Positions 20,587 through 33,222 of a stretch of DNA of 64,000 nt are shown here, in pieces. Below the pieces are notes generated by a model. That model saw nothing but the letters and a program-made list of their open reading frames with translations, did not search any database and was not told the DNA's origin. The translations under genes were made by a program, and so were the position numbers. Each line of letters opens with the position of its first letter. Within the stretch, counting starts at the first letter, position 1. The DNA comes from Chytridium lagenaria (taxonomy: Eukaryota; Chytridiomycota; Chytridiomycetes; Chytridiales; Chytridiaceae), in assembly GCA_025449115.1 (NCBI GenBank), contig JAHLKC010000112.1:1-64000 (forward strand). Direction: 5' to 3'.

Positions 20587-22305
20587 ATGCCACCGTCATC
20601 ACGGGGTATCTCCCGTCTCCTCATCCTCCTCCTCATCACCGTCTCAATCACCTCTGCATCCCGTCATCACTCATTCGTAAATAATGACGATGGTATCATT
20701 AAAGTCAACGAAATCGATCCCGATGAACCGTCCCTACACTAGACCTGTATATGATGCCCCCGCTGTAAACTATGCCTATGGCCATAACAGGAATGCTGCA
20801 GCGACTCCAAGAGTGAACGCTATCGCAACACCGGTTCAGAGGAACGTTGCTACACCTGTTCATAAGAACATTGCGACGCCTGTCCACAAAAACGCTGTTC
20901 CTACGCCTCCCATCAACTACGCCTACGGTCATTACAGGGACGCTATCCCAACCCCATCCAACAACAATATAAACTACGCTCACAAGAAAAATATCGCCAA
21001 AACCCATTCCAACACCTCCCTCAAACCGTCGACACCGTCAAACCTCTCACGGCCAACAACTAGTATCACTATTACAGAACCACGCAAAGAACGCCGAAGA
21101 CCCTATTTCCGTTGGTCCCGTCGCTGTATCGGGGGGCGTTGCACCTGTCGCTGGACCCGCAGCCCCTAGCGTCGTCGGTGGTCCCGCTCTCCCTGGTGTC
21201 CCCGCTGGCGCCCCCGCTTCCGATGCCTCCGCTGCAGGCGTCTCAGGAGACGCCTCTGGTGCCAACACAACGGTGGCCGGTACGGTGGCCTCTGGAAACG
21301 TGACGTACACCCCAATTGGATGCTTGAGGGAACCTACGCCGCATGATAAGAATTTCAGGTTGTTGTCGAGCAGACTCTCCGAAAAGGAGTCCATTGTAGG
21401 GTGCGCCAAGTTGGCGACTGAGAGAAAGTTTGCGTATTTCGGATTGCAGTATGGAGGGGTACGTTATTTCCCTCTGTCTTATTCTCACCTTTCCGTCAAT
21501 CTCGTCGTCTTCTCTTGGAGTTTTAACATTGTTTTGGTTTTAAATAGGAATGCTGGGCTGCTCCAAACTTCTCCATCAACGTCCACCGCCCAATTTGCGC
21601 GTCTCAGCGACTGCTCCATGCCCTGCACGGAAGACGCTGGTAAACTCTGTGGAAACAATTGGCGACTCAGTACATACTTTTTACCGGCTTTCGGGGGTGT
21701 CATGCCGGTTGTTGGGAAACAACGGTGGATCCACCAGGGTCGGATCCACCACCCCCACCTCCGGAAGAAAAGAAGGAGGAGCCTCAGGCTGAGAGTGCAC
21801 GGGAGGGGGTGGTGGTGGTGATCAAGGTGGTGGTGATGGTGGAGGTGGTGGCGGTGGAGGTGGTGGTGGTGGTGGAAGTGGAAGCGATGCCTCCGAATCC
21901 GATATCGACAACGCTATATCCGCTCATAACCGTCAACGAGATGAATTCGGAAAACCCCATATTGGTTGGGACGGCGGACTCGCTGGTGGAGCCAAAGAAT
22001 ACGCTGAGGTCCTCGCTGGCAAGGGTTGTCCTATGGAACACAGCCCCCCTGAGGGACAAGGAGAGAATTTATGGGCAATCTATGGGGCGACGGATGCACC
22101 GTTTAATAGAGCTGTGGAAGATTGGTGTGATCAGCAGGAGAGGAGTTGGTGGTTTGACGATCAGAGTTATGCACATTTCACACAGGTGATTTGGGGGGAC
22201 ACGGATAAAGTTGGGTGTGCAAAGGCGGTTGCTGGGGATGGAGGTTGTATGATAATTGTGTGTCGGTATAGTCCGGCTGGGAATGTGGCTGGACAGTCTC
22301 CTTAG
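20587..22305 (+). CDS. Secreted WSC-CAP (SCP/PR-1) domain protein
   Basis: The ATG at 20587 opens a signal peptide (SRLLILLLITVSITSAS); an ATG at 20488 in the same frame is the alternative. A repeat region follows with ATPV(H/Q)KN-type units and two YGH motifs (20755-20945), then an Ala/Gly/Pro linker. A WSC-type carbohydrate-binding domain begins at GCLREPTPHDKNFRLL, runs through a 89-nt intron (21459-21547) and ends at SDCSMPCTEDAGKLCGNN. A glycine-rich spacer leads to a CAP domain: AHNRQRDEFGKPHIGWD, then GENLWAI and YAHFTQVIWGDTDKVGC, ending in VCRYSPAGN. CAP proteins bind sterols or lipids or act at the cell surface; WSC anchors to glucans. Frame breaks at CCC near 20733, near 21087-21100 and at TTT near 21593-21595 look like homopolymer errors. 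Confidence 0.8.
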
Positions 22306-22829
22306 ATGTGTTGTTTTCCTTTTTTGTTTGTAATCGTTGCTTTCGGTTGTTTGTCACCTATTTCTTCATAGTGTTGTTGTGATTTTGTAGGTCAATTAAT
22401 TACGTCTCTCAACTTTGCCGTCATTTCTGCCTCCTCCTTTTCCATCTCCATCCTGCTTTCTTGATAAACTTTTTGTTTGTATTTCTATTGATTCACCGGG
22501 TTCTATCCGTTTTCCTTGTTTTTTCCTTGTGTGTTCATGAATGAGGTCACTAAAGAACCACCCGTTCTGAACAAGACACGTGATGTGCGCCTCTCTATTA
22601 TAAATTTGTCGCCAACGATGTATCCCATTTGGCTTTCCTGCAGCCCTGCCATTCAGGACTCAAAAGTGGTGAGCTGCCGACTGAGGAATCCGTATGAAAT
22701 AGCAATAGGCGAACGTGAAATAAAACTACGAAGTTACAATACCCAACCACTTTATCTCTCGCCTTCTCGATTTATTTCACTCCAATCTAACTTCCTAATA
22801 AGCTGTAAGTCTAATAGCGGTTACGCTTA
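22306..22829. other. Intergenic, no gene recognised
   Basis: This is the T-rich 3' flank of the WSC-CAP gene. The short frame at 22516-22830 has no domain and looks fortuitous. Confidence 0.4.
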
Positions 22830-22837
22830 GGGACCCG

Positions 22838-25570
22838 CGGGTATAGGGCTCCGTTATGGGTCTCTATTCTGAAACCCGAACACGAAATTTTTTTTGGTAC
22901 CCGAGCACTTTCGGGATTTTTCGGGCTCTATCCATTGGACCAAATTGATCAAAATCCATCATCAATCCGCAACCGTCCCATCATCATCACCATTACAAAC
23001 TCAAATAGAATAAACACATTAAACCCCATCTTCACACTTGACCAACATGGATGATGGTGAAGGAGACCAAGGCAGCGTCGCTCCAGTCGACAGCATCAGC
23101 AATGTCCAGTCCGGCGCATCATCATTGGTTTCAGGTCGAAAGCGTAAACGGAGCTGGGTGTGGAATTACTTCATACCGGACCCAGACCGTCCCGGACGCT
23201 ACCTATGCAAAGCCGACCACAAGGACCAAACGCCCGGAAAGAAGTGCAATACATCACTTATTGGTGACAAAACTGGGAGTACGGGGAACATGGTAAACCA
23301 CTTGCGGAAAGCCCACAAGCTCTCCGATCCAGCGGGCAACAAGGCTTTTGCCGCAGCTGCCACAGGAAATGGCAGTTTTCCGGCTTCGGAAAGGACTGGA
23401 AATATGGCGCTTACGGTAATATTAACCTTCTTATTGGAGTACATACTGAATAATGAAATAAAATGGTTTGAATCGCGAATCCTTAAAGACGGCCCTGGCC
23501 TACACCATCATAGACTGTGATCTTCCGATATCTTTCTGTGAGCGCGAATCCCTCGTTGCCCTTCTCAAGGTCTGCAATCCAAATATCGGTAACTTGATGG
23601 TTAAGCGCGGAGCGATGTCAACCCATATAAGAAAGATGTTTGCGTGGTATCAAGATCGGGTTCGCGACAAATTTAGAGGAGCCTGCAACGTATCTTTCAC
23701 TGTGGATTCGTGGACTTTGCCAAACAATAACGCACTGATGGCCATCACCGCTCATTACCTGGATCAAGATTTCATTTTGCACGATTTTGCTCTTGGTTTT
23801 CGCGAAGTTAAAGGTTTAGCTCTTTAATTTAAATCGCATGTTTTCTCCAAGAACGCTATCTCTTTGTACTTTTTATAACGTTCCTGTCGGTTATCTTATT
23901 TTTCAGGCCAACATTCAGGGGCCAATTACGCGGAAACGTTCAAGAAAGTTCTCGACGATTTTCAAATGGGTCACGGATTAATGTTTATCACGGCTGACAA
24001 CGCTTCTACCAGCGTTAAGTTGGGGCGGGAGATTGAGAATTCCAGGCCATCTTTCAAGTACGAGCAGCGACTTCTGGGTTGTGTGGCTGATGTTATTAAT
24101 TCAGCTGCAAACGGGGTCTGGCGGCGTTGGGGACCTTGGGATATTGATGATCGGGATGAGGAAGAGATCAATGGCGTTAGACGAATTCCCGCCCTGACTC
24201 CAGAGGATGGCGCTGGTGTGAATATCGTGCCGATTATGAAGCGTTTACACGACTTTGTAGTCCATGTAACGAGCTCACCGCAAGAAGAGGAAATCTTTGA
24301 GTCAAGAATCCAAATGAAGCAATTATATCTCTATGTAACCAGCGGGATACGGAGCGTTGTGTTGGATGTTAAGACTCGATGGAACTCCACTTTTCTTGAT
24401 GCTAAGAGAATTGTGTTATTAAAGTAAGCCTTAAAATGTAACGCGTAGACTAATTAAACTAGAGAAACAATAGTGGATTTCTGCGATCACAACGATTATC
24501 CCAGTTACAAGAAATATCAACTCAATTCCTTTGAGTGGGAAAAGGTGGAGCAAGTGATATCGTTCCTTGGTCCACTGCATACTGCGACGGAAACGCTCTG
24601 TAGCACCAAGTATCCACCCCTCAACAGTGCCTTAGTTATATGCACGTCGTTAATCACGAGATTGAATGAGGTAGGTTTATGTAATTTTTAATTACTAATT
24701 CTAGTTACGTGACGGGTATGATCCTACCCAACTTATTCCAGCTGTAGACGCAATGATAAATAAGTTGGAAGAGTATTTGTATAAAGCGTTACTGAAGCCG
24801 GCTTACTTTATTGCGGTTATTTGCGATCCCGTACCAAATTAAAGTACTTTATGTTGCCAAAGGTGAGCTTAATTAGATTGGTGTTAAAACGACTAACACA
24901 TTCAGACGCGTTATATACTGCAAAAAGTAATGCCAGGCGTTGTTATCAATGCGCATTATTTTCGCGACATGATTTTGGAGTTGGAGCCTCTTTTGAATGA
25001 ACAACATGAGGCATTGCCATCTGTGTCGCAAGCGAAACAGGCTTCGTCAACGTCAACGGCTGGCCAATATTTGGACGATCTAGATCTATCAGCGGAGACG
25101 GTCCACTTGATTTGCGCGGAGAGTTGGATGATTACCTTCGTGAAAAGTTGGAGACGAAGGATGTGGACGTTTTGTTATTACTGGAGAAGTCGGAAAGGAT
25201 CTTTTCCGAAATTATCTCAGATTGCTCGGATTTTCCTTGGCATACCGGCAACTAGCGCTGCTTCTGAGAGAGTGTTCTCGGAAGGGCGGAAGATTTTGGA
25301 CTGGCAACGGGCGTTATTGTTCGAGGATGCCGTTGAAGAGCTTTTGTCTTTAAAAGAATGGTGCAAGCAGTTTGGGCAAATCTTTAAGGAGTTCTCATGA
25401 AAATAAAACGTATGTATATATTTATTTAGCCAACACACCAACGCCGATCCTCCTTTTACAATATTTGGGCACTACCCGAATACCCGTGTTCGAAAGTCTC
25501 TGGCCGGATGTCATACGGTACTTATCCGAGGTTCCAGTTCGGGTTAAACTTGAGCTACTCAAGGCAAATG
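22838..25570 (+). mobile_element. hAT-superfamily DNA transposon
   Basis: The transposase gene is flanked on both sides by CCCGA/CGGGT-rich subterminal sequence: ACCCGCGGGTATAGGG and ACCCGAACACG at 22842-22884, and CACTACCCGAATACCCGTGTTCG at about 25469-25492. The right-hand block read in reverse gives CGAACACGGGTATTCGGGTAG, sharing CGAACACG and CGGGTA cores with the left. Exact terminal inverted repeats and the 8-bp target duplication could not be fixed by eye, so the ends are approximate. Confidence 0.6.
23047..25400 (+). CDS. hAT transposase with BED zinc finger and hATC dimerisation domain
   Basis: From the ATG at 23047 a basic stretch (SGRKRKRSWVWNYF) leads into a BED finger with its cysteines in YLCKADHKD and GKKCN and its HxxxxxH in NHLRKAHKL. 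The catalytic part shows SFTVDSWTLPNNNALMAIT (first Asp), FITADNAST (second) and DVKTRWNSTFLDA. CDPRTKLKYFMLPK-type sequence appears near 24830 after one base shift. The C-terminus has the hATC signature, FLGIPATSAASERVFSEGRK. Likely introns follow 23415, 23810, 24423, 24668 and 24860. The transposase would cut and paste the element. Several shifts make this copy doubtful as an active enzyme, though homopolymer error may explain some. Confidence 0.85.
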
Positions 25571-26187
25571 CGCCCGAGTCCTTTGGTGAGAATTTCCGCT
25601 CGGTTGTGATGAGTAGTAGCGCTTGAAACCAACAACAATGCGCTACGTTAAGCTTTTCTCTGACGATCATCAAGCGAAACTTGATATCAATATGCTTAGA
25701 GCTCTGGTGATGTTCAGGGTTCCGCGAAAGAATACCAGAGCCGCGTTTAGGGCGATAGGGTCTTTTGGGCGCTCTTGTTGAGCGATGTATCACTTCAATC
25801 ATTGAAGGAATCAAAGACATTAATTTTGTTCTCAAGCAATACAGATTGTTTTTTTTTCATAACAGTAAGCTGGATAAGATCTTGACTCTTTGCCGTTGTC
25901 AGGGAAACCTCTAGTATTTCATAAACTGTGTAAATACTATTCAACACGCTGGGGTACTAGTAGAACCTGTGTACGTGAGCTCCAAGGCATAGCATCTCGA
26001 CGACGGTGATAGCATGCCTTTGGAGAGCACGAAGCCCGTCATGAACTTGTCACGCATCTACCTTGGTTACACAACACAGTGAGATTCTTTCCATCCTGTA
26101 ATTAGACAGATAGACAGATAGATAGACGGCCTGGCCTGTTTCCTACTCCCTTCCCCCCTCAAGCACGTCAACGAAACTCTGTCCATC
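25571..26187. other. Intergenic, no gene recognised
   Basis: No coding frame with support. A GATAGACAGATAGA-type microsatellite lies at 26103-26126. Confidence 0.5.
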
Positions 26188-28921
26188 ATGGACAGGGTCT
26201 GTACAGATGGGCACATTGATGATGAGAGAGTCAGATTAAACCATGTTAACCACCAACGGACTAAAGGATCGGAAGGAAGCTCAACAACAACACCAGTTCA
26301 TCATCATCATTACTCCTTTCCTCCTTCATCCTTTTCCTCATCCTTCCCTACCACCACCATCGCCCAAACAGTTCCAGGCTGCTACGCATTCAACTACGGC
26401 ATAGACGGCTCCCAATCCACAACAGCCATCACCTCAAAAGCCGACTGTCAACGTTTCTGCATTGTGCAAAACCGACCTTACTACGGGTTTTTCGAGAACC
26501 ACCTGAACGGCGAGAGATATGACAGTGTTGGTGTGTGGATCAGGGGAATTTTTATAACCCTGGAATCAACTTTGAGGTTAATCCTTATTGTGGGGAGTGT
26601 CGGTATATGAGGGAACGGGGGATTAGTTGTGGAAGGCAGAGGAGTGGAGAGATTACGCTGTATCTTTGGTTGGAGTTTACGAGGGGGTTTGTGGAGCCAC
26701 CGAATCTTGGGAGACCCATTTTGCCCATGATTTGGGAGACGGATACTACCACTGGTGTAGCTGCACAACCTCCTAATGTGAGTAAACTAATTCCTATTTA
26801 TTTCAAAGGCTTTTTACCGTTTTTTTATTTAAAAAAACACACTATCAATACACTAATTTTTGTTTTATTTTTTTTTTTTGGAATCCTTGACCATTATTTT
26901 TATTAATTATCTTTTTGTTGATAGAACATCGATGCCACATCGACACCGGCAATGCCAGTGCATCACCCTCAAATGAACCCAATCCCTCCATATCCTCCAT
27001 CCTAACCTCAATCTCCACTCTCCCCTCCTCCAACGCCTCCACAATCACCACCTCCCCCCCTCAATCTCCGAGTCCCCCTCTCCCTCCCCCCCTCTCCCTC
27101 CACCCCCCCCACAACCTCGTTCCCCTCCTCTCCAACTCCTCCCCATCCGTCATCACCTCCACCAACAACTCCTCCCAAGGCGTGGTAGTGGGTCTCTCAG
27201 TGTTTGGGTCATTGCTGGGGATCGTGTTATGCTCGATTGTGGTGTGTCTGTCTATTGCGGGGAGACGGAGACGGGAGGAGGAGGAGGGAGATGATGAGGC
27301 TGTGAGAGGGTGGAGACGTTGGAGGAGGAGCGTGGCGGGGATGACTGGGGTTGTGAGGAATGAAGGGTGGATGAAAGAGAGGAGGAGTGGAAATGGGATT
27401 CGGATGGGGACTGTGATTGCTGTTGAGAAAGGGTGGCTGGGAAGCAGAGCTCAGGTACTTTCTCTTTTTCTTTGTATTGCATAGAAACAACCCTTACTTT
27501 AACTTTTTTCCTTCCGTTATCCTTTATGTTATTTATATAATTTTTCTGAAAACCTTTTTGATTTTTAATTATTTTAACCCTTTACGTTATTTATTTATTT
27601 ATTAATCTTAAACCTTTACGTCATTTATTTCCACTTGTTTTCTTCGTCTCATTAATATTTTACCTTTTCCTTTCATCATCAAACCTACATTATTACCCAG
27701 AGGATCTCCTCCACCACAGCGCCTCCTTCGGCCGCGCCGCCACCCCAAGCAGCACCACCAGCCGTCAAACCCCCACACCCCCCCTCCCCCCAACCAACAC
27801 CGCAACCCCAACCCCCCTCTCCCACTCCCACTCATTCTCCACCATCAAACCCCCTCCCATGGCGTATACACAGAAGACCGTGATTTGCCGGCTGTACCTG
27901 CTGAAGCTGTGCCTGCGGTTCCTGCGGTTGTGCCTGCGGTTGTGCCTGCGGTCCCTGTGGTCACGACATCTTTGTACCAGGACCATCAGACTCGGATGGC
28001 GGCGGCTGCGGCGGCTTATTATGGGGAGGGTGGGGAGGAGGGGAGTGGTGTTGCGACGGGGTTGGAGTCGGGAGTGAGGGACAGATGTTGCAGCAGCAGA
28101 TTATGGTATGTCTTTTTTCTTTTTTTTTTTTATCAGTTTCCCATTTTGACGTTTCTCATATCTCTGTTCTTCATCTCTCATACCTTTGTTCGAAATTATA
28201 TGAAAAATCTCATTACGATTTTCTTCTTCCCTCCCCTTTACTCTTTCTTTAAACAAATCCCACGAACTATTTCGATTCTCTTTTTTCCTCTCATTTATTT
28301 TTTTAAAAACAAAAATCTCACCACTTGACCTTTTTCTTAACCAAAAAATCTCATGAACTATTGCAATTCTCTTCTTCTTCCCTCCTCTTACTTTACCTTC
28401 TCTTCAACCAAAAATCCCACAAACTATTTCGATTTTCTTCTTCCCTCCCTTTACCTTTTCTTAAACCAATATCCCATAAACAACCGCGACCTTCCCACCC
28501 CCCTTTCTTTCCCATCCCACCCCCCCTCCACCATCTCTAACCCCCCCTTCCATTGCAGTACATGCAACTCTGGCAAGAATACTACCTCTCCTACTTCTCC
28601 GCCATGGGTCTCCAAGTCCCCGGCGACGCCTCCACCATCATGGAAGATCACCAAGAATCCTTTCTCCACTGGCGTCGATCCCAGTCGCATCTTCTTCCAT
28701 CCCTCCAAACGCCCTCCCCATCCCCGTCTCGCCCGAACGCACCGACGCCACGATCCCCGCTTTCGGATGCATCGTTGACGTCGTCGATGGGACGGATGGA
28801 GAGGTTGAAGAGGGAGAGTACGTTGAGGTCTGTGGTGAATTCGGAGAGTGGGACGGTGATTTTGCATAGTGGGTCGAGTTTGTGGAGTGAGGAGGAGGAG
28901 GAGGAGGAGGAGGAGGAGTGA
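26188..28921 (+). CDS. Single-pass surface protein with WSC-like ectodomain and acidic cytoplasmic tail
   Basis: From ATG 26188 the protein has a His/Ser-rich leader, then a cysteine-rich ectodomain starting TVPGCYAFNYGIDGSQS, with DCQRFCIVQNRPYYGF and PYCGECRYMRERGISCG, which fits a WSC-like sugar-binding module. A Ser/Pro/Thr-rich stalk follows (exon from 26925), then one membrane helix (VVVGLSVFGSLLGIVLCSIV) and a basic stop-transfer RRRREEEE. The tail has PAV repeats (VPAVPAVVPAVV, about 27885-27960), a Gln-rich part (LQQQIM), and in the last exon a Ser/Pro-rich region ending in ten glutamates. Introns: 26778-26924, 27455-27700, 28106-28558. The layout matches fungal Wsc-type wall sensors, which signal through the cytoplasmic tail; that role is inferred. 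Confidence 0.6.
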
Positions 28922-29727
28922 GGTCGTCTTTGTTCCCCTTTTGCTCTTCTTTTTTTTGTCTTTTTCTGATTTTTTGGGGGGATCATCAATGTCATTCCTT
29001 TTTGCTTTTTGGTATCATCAAAGTCATTCCTTTTTGCTTTTTGGTATTATAAAAGTCATTACGTTTTGCTTCAATTCGTTTTTCCTTTCGTTAACAGTCG
29101 TCGCTCCCACCTTTTTGTTTTGGGTATATCTTTTCGTTTCAAAACACCTTTTCCCGGTTGTTTTTTTCTGTCTTGCTTTTCTCTTTTTCATTGTCTATTC
29201 TTTTTTTTTCCTTGTTATCGGTGCTGGGTTGCGGTCATATAAATAAATATAGGATTTGTGAGTCAAAAAAATAGGGGGAAATTCGATGTCGGTTCTGTTT
29301 TAGTTGGTGAATGTGGGACATTTTGGTAAAGTCTAGTAATGGAAGGGGAGGATAGAGATGGATGCTTTTCGACTCTTTTTTTTTATACAAATAGTCTTTA
29401 GAGGTTGAGGTTATAAATAGTCTTTAGAGATGGAGGTATGGAAAAGAATATCTTTTGTAGAAATATTTGGTGAATATAGGATATCTTTGTTGAGGTAGTA
29501 AAATAAATAAATACATTATATGATGGTCGTTCATGAGATTTGAAGTTATGAGGGAGGTGCATGAGGGGGTATCAGGTGTTGGTTTTTTTTTTCTGTAGCG
29601 TCATAAGAGGGTGCAATGCAATAAAGATAATGTAACATGGTGGATTGGGGGTAGGAAGGGAAGATGAGGTTTTCAAAAAAACACGAAAAACATGAGAGAT
29701 AAACAAAAACATGAGATAAAAAGTTTT
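28922..29727. other. T-rich intergenic region, no gene recognised
   Basis: Contains two near copies of CATTCCTTTTTGCTTTTTGGTAT at about 28994-29046 and long T runs, but no supported gene. Confidence 0.5.
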
Positions 29728-30726
29728 TTAAGAACGGCTCGACGCCTCATCCCTCCACCCAAGACAAGCTCTTGAAGGTTCATGTCCAAGAGCAGCAGCG
29801 CGTTCAAGAAGAGATTGTGGAGACGAAGGAGGAAGCCGGGGGTTAAAACATGAGAGGAAAAGTTTTTTTAAAGAACGGCTAGACGCCCCATCCCTCCACC
29901 CAAGACAAGCTCTTGAAGGTTCATGTCCAAGAGCAGCAGCGCGTTCAAGAAGAGATTGTGGAGACGAAGGAGGAAGCCGGGGGTTAAAACATGAGATAAA
30001 AAGATTTTTAAGAACGGCTAAACGCCCCATCCCTCCACCCAAGACAAGCTCTTGAAGGTTCATGTCCAAGAGCAGCAGCGCGTTCAAGAAGAGATTTTTG
30101 CGCGAAAAGGGTCAGCAGGGATGAACTCAAAAAATCGGGTGTTCAGGCACATGGAGAGCAGGGTTGTTGAGCAAGTTTGCAAGAACAAGCAACGGTTCAG
30201 GGTGAATGGCGTTAGCGTGTTTTGACGGCCTTTTCCAAGAGTTGAAGGGCTTCCACGGCCTTATCTTCAGCGGCGCGACGAGGGTTGGAGGGGAGGGTGA
30301 GGAGGTGTTTTGCTTCTGCGAGACAGAGGTTGTGGAGACAAAGGAGGGAGCTGGGGGTTAAAACATGGGAGAAAAAGTTTTTTTAAGAACGGCTAGACGC
30401 CCCATCCCTCAACCCAAGACAAGCTCTTGAAAGGTTCATGTCCAAGAGCAGCCGCGCGTTCAAGAAGAGATTTTGCGCGAAAAAGGGTCAGCAGGGATGA
30501 AGGCAAAAATCGGGTGTTCGGGCACATGTAGAGCAGGGTTGTTGAGCAAGTTTGCAAGAACAAGCAACGGTTCAGGGTGAATGGCGTTAGCGTGTTTGAC
30601 GGCCTTTTCCAAAAGTTGAAGGGCTTCCACGGCCTTATCTTCAGCGGCGCGACGAGGGTTGGAGGGGAGGGTGAGGAGGTGTTTTTGCTTCTGCGAGACA
30701 GAGGTTGTGGAGACAAAGGAGGGAGC
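29727..30726 (-). repeat. Tandem duplications of the 3' end of the Sel1-like gene
   Basis: The marker AGAACGGCT occurs at 29731, 29872, 30011 and 30386, each followed by about 100 nearly identical bases ending in GCGTTCAAGAAGAGATT. Two copies are short units of about 140 bp and two are long units of about 360 bp that also include GCGCGAAAAGGGTCAGCAGGGATGA and the next Sel1 segment. The copies differ by only a few bases, so the expansion is recent. Confidence 0.85.
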
Positions 30727-31456
30727 CTGGGTGATTCATGGAGGCAGCAGAGATTGGGAGGTTTAGAGCTGCTGCGGCGGTGGCTTTGCGAGTGGATGTT
30801 GGGTGGGGGGTGGAGGTTGTAGGGGTGAGATGGACACGGCCGTGGTCAAGAAGGAGAGCGGCGTTGTGGGCAGCGTCGGCAGAGTCTGCGTCTGCGGCGC
30901 GAAGGTATAGGGAGAAGGCTTCTTTGTAGCGGGGTTTGTGATTGTGTGAGTTGGTGGGAAGGATGTGACCGTTTTTGATGGTTTGGAAGGGAAGACCTGC
31001 GACGAGGAGGTTGGCGGCGAGGAGTAAGGCGGGAGGGTATTCGAGGCTTGAAGATGGAGGGTCCAGTGACGAGGTGGAACTGCTGATGGAATGGCGTTTA
31101 GGAGAAGGTTGTTGGGGAGGCAACAGCTGAACGCCACCAGCCAGGAGGGAGACCATGGAGAGGGCATCACGGATGATAATGTGACGATCCATGATGTCGA
31201 GAGAGGGGATGAGAGAGGAGTGAAAGTCGAGGACGAATTTTGCAAGACGAAAGTGGGGTTCTGGATCAATGGCTGGGGAAGCGGCGTTGTTTGCGGTTCT
31301 TTGGAGAGCACGGTATGCGTTGAGGACTCTTTTCTGGTGCAATGCACTTGAACGAGGTGGGATGATGGCGTCTGTGCTGTTAGAGTCGTCTGATCCTGAT
31401 GACCCTGTGGAAGAGAGAGACGACGAATGTTTGTGATTATAGCGTAGATGATGCAT
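29728..31456 (-). CDS. Sel1/TPR-like helical repeat protein
   Basis: The first ATG in frame is at 31456 (MHHLRYNHKHSSS). A Ser/Asp-rich N-terminus is followed by helical segments (KRVLNAYRALQRTAN, HFRLAKFVLDFHSSL) and Sel1-like units: YKEAFSLYLRAADADSADAA, AALLLDHGRV, then LEKAVKHANAI-type sequence after a shift near 30720, and LLERAAALGHEPSRACLGW. Sel1 repeats form solenoids that scaffold complexes, for example in ER-associated degradation or chitin synthase regulation; the partner here is unknown. The last unit is duplicated several times at the 3' end, so the true stop depends on which copy is in frame. Confidence 0.6.
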
Positions 31457-33222
31457 GATGGTTATAGAGACGTATGGAAGTAGAATAAGGAGTAGCAGTA
31501 GTTTAAAGTAGGTAGTATCTAAGTAGAAGGTAACTAAAGTAGAAGGCGGTGATATAAATATATTCAAGCGCAGTTTATCAATAAATAATATTAATATTTG
31601 AATAGAATAATTAGAGAATGACGAATAAAGTAAACAAAAGACACTGAATAAAACTGGCTGATGATATTAAATAATTATTTATTATTCAAATTAAGGATAA
31701 GAAGAAGAAGAAGAATGGGCTGACACCCTGGCTGTGAATGTGAATAGTTAAGCATTATTACTCGTGAAGATGATGTCATGTTGAAAGCCTCTCTCAAAAA
31801 GAAATATTAATTCAAGTGTCTTTTATTTCCTTTTTAGGATATGTTATGAGTAAGCTTTTTTTATATATTATTTGTATGCAGTCATGATGATGTCATATAA
31901 CAAACCTAATCATACCTAATAATAATAGGCTATTAAATACACCCTTAATAATAACATTCAAAGTGAGATTGAATAAGAATGACGACACATATGCCTTAAA
32001 GTTACCGCCACCAAAAAAGCTTATTTTGTTTATTAACACATGTCAATGCTTATATTATTATTAAATAGAGTGTTCAAGAGTCACTGATAAATAATATAAA
32101 GAATTATTTCAAAAAGAGGCTTCTTTGAGAGTGTTTAAGACGTTGTGTGTGTGTATGTGGGTGTGTGGGTGTGTGGTTATCTGTGGGTGAGTGGGTGGGT
32201 AGTCATTATTAAGTTGTTATGCGTTGATGCATATTAGGTAGAATTTTATTACATAAGCTTTTTGTTATTCAACCCGCAATGTCGAATTCTCCCATTCAGG
32301 GTGCTCCATCTGCAACGACCAGCCACCACCCCATCTCATAGCATCAACCCTTTCACGCCCACTTCCCTCCCTCAACTCCTCATCTTTGCGCATCATCCAT
32401 CTATTCATCTTGTCAAGACCCGGAATTAATGTGCGTTAAGAAGATTATCTTCACTTTATCCACGTTATTATCAACAGGAATAAAGAAAAAATAAATAAAT
32501 AAATAATACTCATTTTGCTCCCGTTCACTCATCCAAGGTACTCTATCTCTCTATCCATCGATTCATCCGACTGTTCTTGCTGCGAAAAGCAAATAGTACG
32601 AGATAGAATGTATTATGAATCAACCACCAATGGCGATGCGAACATTGAATGGCATAAAAGCGTCAATCACATGCGTTTTACGGACATGCGTTTTTTGGTT
32701 GGCTTCATGTTTTTATTTATCATGGTTTTCCGTTAATTAATTTATTTGCAGAGTTTGATATGACTTTTCGTTTTGTTAGCTTTATCACTCACAAAACCAC
32801 TCCATTCCCTTACCCCCGTGGTATTGACTTCAACATACCATCTTGTGTAGGCTTCAAAGCCTTTTTTTTTGTTTTTTGTTTTTTGTTTTTTTGTTTTTTT
32901 GTTATCTGCGGCGATATCACCCGTCTTCATTCACCCTCGTTGCACGTTTCGTAACCATGTCTTACTTTTATAATACACATTATAGTGACTATACTTAACA
33001 AACTCTTTGATTTTAATTTAAAGAACCAACATTGTCGTCCTTATTAAAACAGGACATCACGAGTAACAAGAACCCAAAAAGTTGCCATCAAAACACAATT
33101 CAACTCAAAACACAAGAAACGTGTAAAAGCCAGCTCTAGAAACCAAAAAACCAAAAAAATAAACATAATCGGTCTTCATCCACATCATCCACCATCACCC
33201 AGTCAGAAAAAACATCCCAACT
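31457..33222. other. AT-rich intergenic region with GT-rich microsatellite
   Basis: No gene was recognised in 1.77 kb. A GTGTGTGTGT/GTGGGTGTGTGG stretch lies at 32142-32205 and a T/G run at 32862-32900. A(T)AATAAT runs are common at 31570-32110. Confidence 0.55.

Noticed and set aside
22516..22830. Plus-strand frame of 104 codons upstream of the hAT element
   Set aside because: No domain, signal or splice support; composition is not protein-like.
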